DNA from: Kitasatospora griseola
Lineage (GTDB): Bacteria > Actinomycetota > Actinomycetes > Streptomycetales > Streptomycetaceae
NCBI RefSeq assembly: GCF_014648555.1
Contig: NZ_BMRI01000018.1
Coordinates: 41,661-79,021 of the forward strand
Direction: 5' to 3'
Length of the DNA stretch: 37,361 nucleotides
The notes below the pieces were generated by a model. That model was given only the letters and a program-made list of their open reading frames with translations. It made no database searches and had not been told where the DNA came from. Shown in pieces: positions 8,308 through 17,300 of this stretch (the first letter of the stretch is position 1; each line of letters starts with the position of its first letter). Position numbers and translations under genes: made by a program.

Positions 8308-9711
8308 ATGTGGAAGCTTTCCGCCGGCGCTCTCGCCGCTGCCGTCCGGGCGGGCGAGGTGTCCGCGCTCGACGTGATGGACGCCCATCTCGATCGGATC
8401 GCCGCGGTGAACCCGCGGATCAACGCCGTCACCCAGCTGTTCGGCGACCGGGCCCGGGCCGAGGCCCGCCGGATCGACCGGCGCCGGGCCGCCGGCGAGG
8501 AGCTCGGGCCGCTGGCCGGCGTGCCGTTCACGGTGAAGGAGTGCATCCGGGTCGAGGGGTACCCGACCACCTTCGGCATCCGGCGGTTCGCCGACCTGAC
8601 GGCCCGGGCCGATGCGATTCCGGTGGCCCGGCTGCGCGCCGCGGGGGCGGTCCCGATCGGCCACAGCAACATGCCGTCGCTGATCCTCTCCGGCATGCAC
8701 ACCCGCAGCGAGCTGTACGGCGACACGCTGAACCCGTGGGACGCGGGGCGGACGCCCGGCGGCACCAGCGGCGGCGACGGGGCGGCGGTCGCCACCGGGA
8801 TGGCCGCGCTCGGGCTGGGCGACGACTCGGGCGGCTCGATCCGCATCCCGGCCTCGTTCTGCGGCGTCGCGGCGCTGAATCCGACCGCCGGACGGTTCGC
8901 CGCCGACCAGCGGATGCTGGGCCCGGACGATCCCGGCCCGGCGTCGCAGATCCTGGTCACGGACGGTCCGTTGGCCCGGACGGTGGCCGATCTGCGGCTG
9001 GCGTTCGAGTGCCTGGCGGGGCCCGACCCGCGTGACCCGCGGGCCGTCCCCGCACCGCTGTACGGCCGTCCGGTCGACGGTCCGGTGAAGGTCGCGGTGG
9101 TCGCCGACCCGGGCGGGCGCGGCGTGCACCCGACCGTCCGGCGCGCGGTCGAGCGGGCCGCGGCGGCGCTGGCCGAGGCGGGGTACGACGTCCGCGAGGT
9201 GCCCGACGTGCCCCGGTTCGACGAGGCGTACGACGCCTTCCACCAGCTGACCGTCGCGGAGTTCACGCCGTCCTGGCCGGTGGTCCGTCAGCTGCTCGGC
9301 GCGGGCGGCGACCGCTTCATCGACTTCGCGATGCGCCGCACGCCGCAGCTCGACGCGGCCGGGCTGATCGCCCTGATGGGCACCTGGATGAACATCCGCC
9401 GCTCGTGGGCGGAGTTCCTGGCGGAGTACCCGCTGCTGCTCGGTCCGGTCTTCGCCGAGCCGCCGGTCGAGCCCGGGCTGGAGTCCCGCGACCAGGAGAG
9501 CCGGGACCGGGTCGCGTCCGCCATGCGGCTGTGCTCGCTGACCAGTTTCGTCGGCGCCCCGGCGGTGGCCGTGCCCACCGGGCCGGCCGACGGCCTGCCG
9601 ACGGGCGTGCAGCTGGTGGGCCGGCCGTTCCGCGAGGACCTCTGCCTCGCCGCCGCCCAGCAGCTGGAGGACCGGCTCGGCGTCCTCTCTCCCGTCGAAC
9701 CGCTCTTCTGA
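8308..9711 (+). CDS. Amidase (amidase-signature family)
   Basis: ATG 8308 follows GAGGAGG at 8292-8298. The 467-residue product has the amidase-signature Ser-cisSer-Lys triad: Lys77 in PFTVKECI, cis-Ser154 in the Gly/Ser-rich GGTSGG segment, and the nucleophile Ser177 in DDSGGSIRIPA. Length and motifs fit the family, which hydrolyses carboxylic amides in the cytoplasm; the substrate cannot be read from sequence. The C-terminal part (SFVGAPAVAVPTG, GVQLVGRPF) is also typical. GatA is unlikely because no gatB or gatC neighbours are present. Divergent pairing with the TetR gene suggests substrate-responsive control. Confidence 0.93.
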   Translation: MWKLSAGALAAAVRAGEVSALDVMDAHLDRIAAVNPRINAVTQLFGDRARAEARRIDRRRAAGEELGPLAGVPFTVKECIRVEGYPTTFGIRRFADLTARADAIPVARLRAAGAVPIGHSNMPSLILSGMHTRSELYGDTLNPWDAGRTPGGTSGGDGAAVATGMAALGLGDDSGGSIRIPASFCGVAALNPTAGRFAADQRMLGPDDPGPASQILVTDGPLARTVADLRLAFECLAGPDPRDPRAVPAPLYGRPVDGPVKVAVVADPGGRGVHPTVRRAVERAAAALAEAGYDVREVPDVPRFDEAYDAFHQLTVAEFTPSWPVVRQLLGAGGDRFIDFAMRRTPQLDAAGLIALMGTWMNIRRSWAEFLAEYPLLLGPVFAEPPVEPGLESRDQESRDRVASAMRLCSLTSFVGAPAVAVPTGPADGLPTGVQLVGRPFREDLCLAAAQQLEDRLGVLSPVEPLF

Positions 9712-9746
9712 CGAGCCGTCATCGAGCCCGACGGGCGCTGCGGTCG

Positions 9747-10184
9747 TCAGCGGGCGGCGATGTCCACGTCGACGGTGTAGTCCTGCTGGCCGGGCGGGCA
9801 GGGTCGGGCCTCGCCGCAGCTGGTGCGGTGGGCGGTCACCCGGGCCGAGCCGGCGGTGCGGGCGGTGAAGGCGGTGGTGACGGTGCCGCAGCCGCTGCCG
9901 GGACGGCAGGAGGGCGCGGCGGCGGTGGTGGGCTGTCCGGCGGGGGCGAGCAGGCCGGGGTCGGTGCTGGTGGCGGGCGACCAGTAGGTGCTGTGGAGTT
10001 CGGTGCGGACGGTGGTGCCGGGGGCGACGGTGATCCGGGTGCGGTCGGCGGACTCGTCGAGCACCACGAGGCCGGGCGCGGGGTGCGCAGCGGGGCTCGC
10101 GACGGTGGCAGCCGACCCGCAGCCGCTCAGTGCGACGAGGGCGAGCAGGGCTGCGGCGGCGGTTCTGCGGGGCTTCGGTGTCAT
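9747..10184 (-). CDS. Small lipoprotein of unknown function
   Basis: The 145-residue product starts at ATG 10184 with a GGAG site upstream. The N-terminus (MTPKPRRTAAAALLALVALSGC) is a lipoprotein signal with lipobox LSGC, so Cys22 is the predicted lipidated residue and the protein is anchored on the outer face of the membrane. The mature part has four further cysteines in pairs (SCRPGSGC and TSCGEARPC), likely disulfides, and ends in a beta-rich segment (QQDYTVDVDIAAR). The fold pattern vaguely recalls chagasin-like inhibitor domains, which would be notable beside a secreted protein with a protease-like motif, but this is weak. It lies downstream of a strong terminator and is probably transcribed alone. 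Confidence 0.8.
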   Translation of the reverse strand: MTPKPRRTAAAALLALVALSGCGSAATVASPAAHPAPGLVVLDESADRTRITVAPGTTVRTELHSTYWSPATSTDPGLLAPAGQPTTAAAPSCRPGSGCGTVTTAFTARTAGSARVTAHRTSCGEARPCPPGQQDYTVDVDIAAR

Positions 10185-10271
10185 GGCTGGGCTCCGGATC
10201 TCTGAACGGGTCGGGTCGGGCGGGCAGGGATGGGACGCGGCGGCGGCCGTGTCGGATCCGCTGTGCGCAAC

Positions 10272-10310
10272 GGCGCCGGGGCGGGCCCGCAGTGGGCCCG
10301 CCCCGGCGCC
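10272..10310 (-). terminator. Very strong hairpin terminator
   Basis: Exact 17-bp inverted arms (10272-10288 and 10294-10310), all G and C, flank a GCAGT loop. It sits 21 bp beyond the stop codon of the minus-strand gene ending at 10331 and separates it from the lipoprotein gene. Confidence 0.85.
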
Positions 10311-10330
10311 CCCGAGGGGGTGGTGCCGCG

Positions 10331-12298
10331 TCAGGAGACGTTGAGCGCGGTGTCGTCGATCACGAAGCTGGTCTGCAGCGAGGCGTCCTCGGTGCCGGTG
10401 AACTTCAGGGTGACGCTCTGGCCGGCGTAGGACGAGAGGTCGAAGGACTTCTGGACGTACCCGGTGGCGGCGTTCGCGTTGGAGTAGGTCGCCAGGGTGG
10501 TGGAGTTGGCCTGGACGGTCAGCTTGTCGTAGGCCGTGGTGCCGGTCTCGGCGGTGTCGACGTGCAGCCAGAAGCTGAAGGTGGCCTTGCAGCCGGCCGG
10601 GATGGCCACGGTCTGCGAGACGGTGTCGGTGTGGGCCGAGCCGTAGCCGTTCATCCAGGCCTTCCAGGAGCCGCTGTGGGCGGCCTCGGAGGCGGAGTTG
10701 TCGACCACGCCGGTGCTGGTGGTCCACGGGGCGGCGGTGCCGGTCTCGAAGCCGGCGTTGCCGAGCAGCTGGCCTGCGGTGCAGGTGCCGCCGCCGCTGC
10801 CGGCCTCGGTCCAGCCGAAGCTGGTGGAGCCGGCCGCGCCGGTGGTGTCGGTGGCGGTGACCGTCACCGAGGAGGTGCCCGCGGCGGTCGGGGTGCCGGA
10901 GATCAGGCCGGTCGAGGAGTTGATGCTCAGGCCGGCCGGCAGGCCGGTGGCCGCGTAGGTCAGGGTCTGGCCGGACGCCGAGTCGGTGGCCCGGATCTGC
11001 AGGCTGGCGGCGGTGCCGACGGTGCCGCTCTGGCTGCCGGGGTTGGTCACCGTGACGGTGTTGGTGGTGCCGCCGCCGTGGGTGAGGATGGCGTGCGTGA
11101 TGGCGCAGGAGTTGGTGTCGTTCGACCAGCTGGCCTGCTCGGCGAAGGTGCCGAACGAGCCGAAGCTGACGTTGGCGGCGCCGCCGGCGGTGCCGGGCTG
11201 CAGCCAGGCGCACTCGTCGGAGTTCTCCTGGCCGTTGTACGAGGAGCCGGAGACGTGGTTGGTCCAGCCGCCGGCCGGGTTCTGGTCGGACATCATCTCG
11301 TGCCACTCGTGGCCGAGGGTCATCGTCCAACCGTCCAGGGTTCCGGGCGAGTTGACGAAGCCGACGCCGCAGGAGGAGCCCATGTCGATGTTGTACGGCT
11401 GGTTGGAGAACGCGATGTCGCCGTACGAGGAGCTGACGGCGCCGCCGGTCAGCGTGGTGTCGCCGTTCCAGTCGTGCCAGGCGCAGTAACCCTGGGTCGG
11501 GCTCTTGTAGTTGTCCGGGTTGGTGCCCTTCGGGGACAGCACCACGTAGTACGCGTCGCGGTTGGCCGCGGCCGTGGTGTTGCCGAAGTGGGCGGCCGCG
11601 TTGACGGCTTCGACGCCGAGCTGGTGGCCGGTGGAGGAGGCCGGGGAGGCGCCCGTGTTGTCGTACCAGACGCCGGAGAGCACGCCGCCGGTCTGGTACG
11701 GGATGAACGCGGCGTTCGCCGGGCAGCTGACCGCGCCGGAGGCCACGTTCGGGCCGTCGCACCACTGGGTGAGGTCGGCCGACCAGGTCTCGCCGTTGGT
11801 GCCGATGCCCTTGAACATGTTCTGCGCGGCCTGCGCGGCGCCCGCCGTGTCGTTGGAGAACGTCAGGTTGCCGTTGGCGTCGGTGCCCTGGGTGCCCCAC
11901 TGGGTGCCGTAGAACACCAGGTACACCTTGGAGTGGCCGCTCTGCACGCCGATGCCGTCGACGCCGCCGCCGTACGACAGGGTCTGCTGGCCGGTGGCCG
12001 CGGCCTGCGGCTGGTTCGCGACGAGCTGCTGCTTCTGCTTCGCGTACTGCTTCATGCCCGGGATGGTGCTGTCGGTGAGCGCCGGGCTGAACGGGTTGAA
12101 CTCGTTCGAGATGCCGCCGGTTCCGGCGGACCCGTGGTGGGCCTGGCCGGAGACCGACGCGGACGCGGCGGCCGGCTGCGGGGTGGAAGCGTTCGCCGGG
12201 GTCGCCGCGGCGGCTATTCCGGCGGCGGCGATCACGAGCGAGGCGGCGCCGGTCAGCGCCGCCAGCCTCGACCGCATGGCAGTGGGGGACATTCCCAT
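10331..12298 (-). CDS. Large secreted protein with HExxE motif, EXORDIUM-like core, Ig-like and C-terminal binding domains
   Basis: The 655-residue product is read from ATG 12298 (GAGAGG site 10-15 bases upstream); a second ATG at 12292 would change little. Residues 1-38 are a signal peptide. A region of about 120-405 contains [11 protein letters not shown] and [19 protein letters not shown], followed by GQENSDEC. This order matches the EXORDIUM/phosphate-induced protein pattern (xHExxExxxDP...W...GExxDxC). The motif here is H330-E331-x-x-E334, not the zincin HExxH. Then come a putative Ig-like domain (about 415-500, with [19 protein letters not shown]) and a C-terminal beta-sandwich of carbohydrate-binding type (about 515-655, with NAGFETG). 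It is probably an extracellular enzyme or binding protein; proteolysis is unproven. A long, relatively AT-rich leader region precedes it. Confidence 0.85.
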   Translation of the reverse strand: MGMSPTAMRSRLAALTGAASLVIAAAGIAAAATPANASTPQPAAASASVSGQAHHGSAGTGGISNEFNPFSPALTDSTIPGMKQYAKQKQQLVANQPQAAATGQQTLSYGGGVDGIGVQSGHSKVYLVFYGTQWGTQGTDANGNLTFSNDTAGAAQAAQNMFKGIGTNGETWSADLTQWCDGPNVASGAVSCPANAAFIPYQTGGVLSGVWYDNTGASPASSTGHQLGVEAVNAAAHFGNTTAAANRDAYYVVLSPKGTNPDNYKSPTQGYCAWHDWNGDTTLTGGAVSSSYGDIAFSNQPYNIDMGSSCGVGFVNSPGTLDGWTMTLGHEWHEMMSDQNPAGGWTNHVSGSSYNGQENSDECAWLQPGTAGGAANVSFGSFGTFAEQASWSNDTNSCAITHAILTHGGGTTNTVTVTNPGSQSGTVGTAASLQIRATDSASGQTLTYAATGLPAGLSINSSTGLISGTPTAAGTSSVTVTATDTTGAAGSTSFGWTEAGSGGGTCTAGQLLGNAGFETGTAAPWTTSTGVVDNSASEAAHSGSWKAWMNGYGSAHTDTVSQTVAIPAGCKATFSFWLHVDTAETGTTAYDKLTVQANSTTLATYSNANAATGYVQKSFDLSSYAGQSVTLKFTGTEDASLQTSFVIDDTALNVS

Positions 12299-12702
12299 GT
12301 GTGGGGGGCCTCTCTCGTCCGGCCGCCCGCACCTCGGTGGGGCGCGGCGCGGCCGATGAACCTGGGGGCAGGGAACGGAACGGTCGGGAACGAATACCGG
12401 CACCGGATTTCTCCGCGCCCGCTTTTCTGACTGTCCGCGGCCAGAAGCAAAGCAGAGCCGCTGACGGGCAGTCAACGGCACCGGATAAGGAAATCTTCAG
12501 GATCTGCATCTGCGCAGGTCGCGCGGCATTTCGGGCCGAAGTTTCAACTCCTCTTGGCATTAACAGTTTTCAACTTGGCATCCCTGTTCTTGGCACTTCG
12601 GGTGGAATTCACTACCGCCCCTTTGCGAGATTTTTTGAATTCCGGACGGAAAAGAGCCCGGCCGCCGGGGATCCCCGACGGCCGGGCGCGGTGCGCGGAT
12701 TG
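12299..12702. other. Regulatory gap upstream of the HExxE protein gene
   Basis: These 404 bases hold no convincing gene. The stretch 12430-12660 is less GC-rich than its surroundings and probably carries the promoter of the minus-strand gene starting at 12298. It contains three direct copies of CTTGGCA (12553, 12574 and 12589) and, at its far end, the terminator of the next minus-strand unit. Confidence 0.6.
12656..12687 (-). terminator. Hairpin terminator after the NlpC/P60-like gene
   Basis: GCCCGGCCG (12656-12664) pairs with CGGCCGGGC (12679-12687), and the loop itself contains the palindrome CGGGGATCCCCG. On the minus strand the stem is followed by a TCTTTT run, giving a classical intrinsic terminator about 15 bp after the stop at 12703. 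Confidence 0.85.
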
Positions 12703-13272
12703 TCAGTCCGTCAGGTTGACCGGGCGGTAGGCGTGGTAGTTGTCGCCGCCCTTGAGGCCGTAGGTGTGCGAGGCGTGCCGGGTGCCGACGCCGCCGGCCT
12801 GCTCGTAGGCGTGGTACGAGGTGTGCTTGCCGTTGTCCCAGCTGTCGAAGATGACGACGTGCCGGTGGTCGGGGTCGCTGCTGTTGGCCTTGATGACCAG
12901 GTCGCCCTGCCGCAGTTCGGACATCTTGATCGCCTTGGTCCAGCCGTCGTTCTTCAGTGCGACGGTGTTCGGGCCGGACTTGGGCAGGCGCAGCGCCATC
13001 GAGGCGTAGCCGGAGCAGTCCTGCCGGTAGCCGTCCGACCAGGTCTCCTTCTGGCTGTAGGGGACGGGCTTGCCGTTGTTGGCTGTCAGCCAGACCTTGG
13101 CGCGGCGGATCTCCTCGGCGCGGCTGAGCTTCGGGGCGTCGGCGGCCCGCAGGCCCTGCGCCCGGGTGGTGCCGGTGTCGGTGACGGGGGCGGCGACGGC
13201 GGGGGCGCCGAGGAGGAGCGCGCCGAGCAGGGCGAGGGCGGGGGCGGCGGTCCAGCGGTGGGTGCGGTTCAT
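12703..13272 (-). CDS. Secreted NlpC/P60- or CHAP-like cysteine peptidase/amidase
   Basis: The 189-residue product starts at ATG 13272 with a GAAAGGA site. Residues 1-28 are a signal peptide ending in AVAA. The pattern RQDCSGYASMALRL (Cys86) followed by GDLVIKA and HRHVVIFDSW (His138) is that of NlpC/P60-type papain-like peptidases, which cut peptide bonds in peptidoglycan stem peptides. The third catalytic residue is not obvious. It lies 42 bp downstream of the GH25 gene on the same strand, so a muramidase and a peptidase are probably co-expressed to cut both glycan and peptide parts of cell wall. A strong terminator follows. Confidence 0.8.
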   Translation of the reverse strand: MNRTHRWTAAPALALLGALLLGAPAVAAPVTDTGTTRAQGLRAADAPKLSRAEEIRRAKVWLTANNGKPVPYSQKETWSDGYRQDCSGYASMALRLPKSGPNTVALKNDGWTKAIKMSELRQGDLVIKANSSDPDHRHVVIFDSWDNGKHTSYHAYEQAGGVGTRHASHTYGLKGGDNYHAYRPVNLTD

Positions 13273-13314
13273 GACGGGGTGTCCTTTCCGGGGGTGCGGG
13301 GTGCTGAGGGTCGG

Positions 13315-14088
13315 TCAGTTCTGGTGGGCGAGGCGGCGCAGCGCGGCGCGGTCGCCGTGGAAGACGTCGGCGTCCATCGGGTGGCCGACGGTGCCGGGGA
13401 TCTCGGCGTGGTTGCTGTGCTGCCAGAAGTCCCAGGCGGTGGCGCCGGGCAGCGGGCGGGGTTCGGTGCTGCCCCAGCGGGCGAGCCAGCCGGGGTGGGC
13501 AGCGAGGTCCTTGATTCCGCGAAGGCACTGCTCGGCGATGCCGTTGCGGGTGTAGACGGCGGGTGCGGTGCCGGTGGCGTGTTCGACGCGCTGGAGGAAG
13601 GCCTTGACCTGGGCGGGTTCGAGGGGGTGGCCGTCGCGGGCGCACTCCTCGATGTCCACGGCGGGCGGCAGTTCGCCGGGCCTGCCGCCGGTGTGGCCGG
13701 CGGCGCGGAGGGCGTCGAGGAAGTGGTCGGCCTGGGCGGCGCCGTCCTGGTCGGGGCGGTAGTAGTGGTAGGCGCCGTGGATCAGGTGCACGGAACGGGC
13801 GCCGTCCAGGTCGGGGGTGAACCAGCGGTCGGCGGTGCCGGTGCCTTCGGTGGCCTTGAGGTAGACGAACTGCCGGCCGCCACGGACGATCGCCGGCCAG
13901 TCGTAGGCCCGTTCGCCGTTCTTGGTCTCGTGGTTGTAGTGGGAGCTGTCGAAGCCGTGGACGGCGTAGGCCTGCGGGCCGTCGGCGGCGTCGGCGACGG
14001 TGGCCGGGCCGAGCGCGGGGAGGGCCAGGGCGAGGGCCGCGACGGCGAGGGCGGTGGCGCGGCGCAGCGTGGCGGGGATGGGCGTCAC
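13315..14088 (-). CDS. Secreted GH25 muramidase (lysozyme)
   Basis: The 257-residue product is taken from GTG 14088, because a GGAGAA site precedes it and the signal peptide begins directly (residues 1-35). The longer in-frame ATG at 14235 would add a non-signal leader. Family 25 features are clear: VHGFDSSHYN (Asp47), QFVYLKATEG, HLIHGAYHYYRP and the catalytic DIE segment (PAVDIEEC, Asp145 and Glu147), with DFWQHSNHAEIPG near the end. GH25 enzymes cleave the MurNAc-GlcNAc bond of peptidoglycan outside the cell. It heads a likely two-gene unit with the NlpC/P60-like gene and is divergent from the large STAND regulator. Confidence 0.93.
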   Translation of the reverse strand: MTPIPATLRRATALAVAALALALPALGPATVADAADGPQAYAVHGFDSSHYNHETKNGERAYDWPAIVRGGRQFVYLKATEGTGTADRWFTPDLDGARSVHLIHGAYHYYRPDQDGAAQADHFLDALRAAGHTGGRPGELPPAVDIEECARDGHPLEPAQVKAFLQRVEHATGTAPAVYTRNGIAEQCLRGIKDLAAHPGWLARWGSTEPRPLPGATAWDFWQHSNHAEIPGTVGHPMDADVFHGDRAALRRLAHQN

Positions 14089-14344
14089 GTCGGGTTCTCC
14101 TCGTGGAGCGTGGTGACCGGGCGTCAGGGTGGCTGGTGCGGCCGGTGGTTGTCCCGGCCCCGATGACAGCGTTGCCCACCGGCCGCCGCGCGCGCACCGG
14201 TTGCCTGTTGTCGTCCGGGCCCGGCACCTCGACAACCCCTCCGGCCTGCGGTTTCACTCGAACCGGGGGGCCGTCGCGGTGTCGCGTGTCCGGTGTCGGG
14301 CGGGCTCGTTGGGTGGGGTGGAGTCGACGGAGGCGGGGTCTGCG

Positions 14345-17300
14345 GTGCACACCGAGGGCGATCGTGGGCGGGTGCCCGGCCAGAGCGGGCCGGCGGCGGA
14401 GGGCGGCGCGTTCGGGGCGGTGCTGCGGGAGCGGCGGCGCTCGGCCGGGTTCTCGCAGGGGGATCTGGCCCGTCGGGTGCATTACGACAAGAGCCACATC
14501 AGCAAGGTCGAGAGCGGCGACAAGCCGCCCACCGCGGATTTCGCCCGGGCCTGCGACCGGGCGTTGCGGACGGGCGGCGCGCTGCTGGAGTTGGCGGTGC
14601 GCGGGCAGTGCCCGTATCCGGGGCTGGCGAGTTTCCGGGCGGAGGACGAGCGCTGGTTCCACGGTCGGGACCGGGCGCGCGCGGAGTTGCTGGGGCTGCT
14701 GGGCGAGCGGTCGGCGGACCGGGGCGGTCCGGTCGTGGTGGTGGGGCCGTCGGGTGCGGGCAAGTCCTCGCTGCTGCGGGCGGGTCTGGTGCCGGCGTTG
14801 CGGCGCGGCGCGCTGCCGGGCCTGGGCACCGTCGACGCGGAGGTGTTCTCCCCCACCGCGGAGCCGTTGGCGCGGCTGTCGGCGCTCGCCGGGGGCGTCT
14901 GCCCGGTGTGGATCGTCGACCAGGCCGAGGAGTTGTTCACGCTGTGCGCCGATCCCGGTGAGCGGCGGGCGTTCCTGGACCGGCTGTGCGAGGAGGCCGG
15001 GCCGGACGGGGGCCGGCTGGTGGTGCTGGGCCTGCGGGCGGATCTGTACGGGCATCTGTTGGCGCATCAGGGCGTGTTGGCGGCGGTGCGTCGCGGCCAG
15101 TCGGCGCTGGGGCCGATGAGTGCGGAGGAGCTCGGCCGGGCGATCACCGCGCCGGCCCGCACCGCCAGGCTGGAGCTGGAGCCGGGCCTGCTGGAGGTGC
15201 TGCTGGCGGACCTGGGCCTGGACGGCGCCCGGGACGGGCCCGCCTACGACCCGGGGGCGCTGCCGCTGCTGGCGCACGCGCTGCACGCGATGTGGCAGCA
15301 GCGCACCGGCCGGGCACTGTCGTTGGCGGGCTATCGGGCGATCGGCGGGCTGCACGGTGCGGTGGCGCTGACCGCCGAGCGGGCCTGGTCGCGGCTGGAC
15401 GAGCCGGCCCGGGCGACGGCCCGCCGGGTGCTGCTGCGGCTGGTCCATCTCGGCCCGGACGGTCAGGTCTCGCGGCGGCGCGCCGAGTCGGCGCAGCTGG
15501 CGGCGGCCGACGCCGACCCGCTGCGGGTGGAGCGGGTGCTGGCGTCCTTCGCGGACGACCGGCTGCTCACCCTGGACGCGTCCGGGGCGACGCTCTCCCA
15601 CGAGGCGCTGCTGCGGGCCTGGCCCCGGTTGCGCGGCTGGATCGAGGCGGGCCGGGACGAGTTGAGGCTGCATCAGCAGCTCTCCCAGGACGCCGAGTCG
15701 TGGGCGGCGTCGGGCCGGGAGGACGCCCTGCTGCCCCGGGGCAGCCGACTGGAGGCGGTCGGGGCCTGGGCGGCATCCGCCGGCGGGCGCGGCCTGGCGC
15801 CGGTGGAGCGGGAGTTCCTGGCCGCCGCCGCGCACCGCGCCGACCGGGAGCGGCGGGCGGAGCGCCGCCGGATCCGGACCCACCGTCGGCTGGCGGGCGC
15901 TCTCGCCCTGCTGCTGGTCACCGCGGTGCTGGCCGGCGGGCTGCTGTGGCAGGAGCACCGTCGGGTGGTGTGGGCGGCGGACGGCCGCAGCGCGCTGACG
16001 CTGCTCACGGAGGCGCAGCGCAGTGCGACCCGCGATCCGTACGCGGCGCTGCTGCAGTCGGTGTCGGCGCGCCGGATCACCGGGGCGGGCATCCCGGAGC
16101 TGCGCCGGGCGGCGGACGACGCGGTGCTGAGCACCCAGGGCCAGTACCTGGCGGGCCGGATCCCGGGGTTCGGGTTCGGCGTGAACGGGTTGGCGCTGAG
16201 CCCGGACGGGCGGCTGGTCGCCACGGGCGACTCGCAGGGCCGGGTGACGCTGTGGGACACCGCGACCACCGCCCGGGTCGCGGAGCTCCAGGGGGAGGTC
16301 GGGCACCCGGTGCAGGACCTGGAGTTCAGCCCGGACGGAGCGGTGCTGGCCGCCGCGCTCACGGGCGACGAGCGGCGCCGGATCCTGCTGTGGCGGGTCG
16401 CCGACCGGATGCCGCTGCCCGCCCCGGTGATGCCCGTGAACGACCGGGGCGCGCCTGCCCAGGCCAAGCGCCTGGCGTTCAGCCGCGACGGCGCACTGCT
16501 GGCGGCGGGTTCGGCCGACCGGGCGCTGCCGGGGCAGGTGTGGGTGTGGCGGACGGACGCGGGCGCGGCCCCGCCGGTGCGGACGCTGGCGGGCCACACG
16601 GGGGCGGTCCAGGGCCTGGCGTTCGGCGCCGGTCACCGGTTGGCCTCGGCGGACGTCGGCGGCGCGGTGCTGGTGCGGGACGTGGACGCGCTGCCGCGCC
16701 CGGACGATGCTGCGCCGGTGGTGTTCGCGGGCCGCTCGCCGTCGCCCCGGTCGTTGGCGTTCGCGGCGGGCGGCGGGCTGCTGGCGGTGGGCAGCGAGCA
16801 GGGCGGCATCCGGCTGTGGCGTCCGCCCGCCGACGCGCCGTCAACGGGCGGGCCGGGTACGGACGGTGAGCCGCAGCAGTGGGACGCCGTCGACCTGCCG
16901 GGCCGTCATGTCGGGCCGGTGGACGCGCTGGATCTGACGCCGGACGGCACCACGCTGGTGTCCGCGGGCGCCGACCGCACGGCCCTGGTGTGGGAGGTGG
17001 CGACCCGCCGGGTGGCGGCCGAGCTGCGCGGCCATCCGACCCTCCTGCTGGGGGTGGCGGTCGGCGCCGACGACCGCACGGTCGTCACCTCGGCCGGGGT
17101 CACCGCGCCGTCCGGCAGCGTGCTGATCTGGGACTTGCGGCGCGGCACCGATCTGGCGCCGTGGCTGGAGCATCCGCGGGTCACGGCCGTCGCCGTGGCC
17201 GGGAACCGGGCGGCGCTCGGGACGGCCGACGGGCGGTTCGCCCTGTGGGACGTCGGCGGGCCGGTGCCGCGGCCGATCGCCGTCTCGGGGCCGTCGGGCA

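Noticed and set aside
10331..12298. Classical zinc metallopeptidase
   Set aside because: The motif is HEWHE, which is HExxE and not HExxH, so the zincin label is not justified.
12462..12474. TGAC-GGGCA-GTCA as a further copy of the shared operator
   Set aside because: Only the 4-bp arms match; the spacer differs, and such spaced arms are expected by chance many times in a window of this size.
12560..16636. A 1358-codon minus-strand open frame
   Set aside because: It is a Pro/Arg-rich shadow antisense to the STAND gene and out of frame with the GH25 and NlpC/P60 genes.
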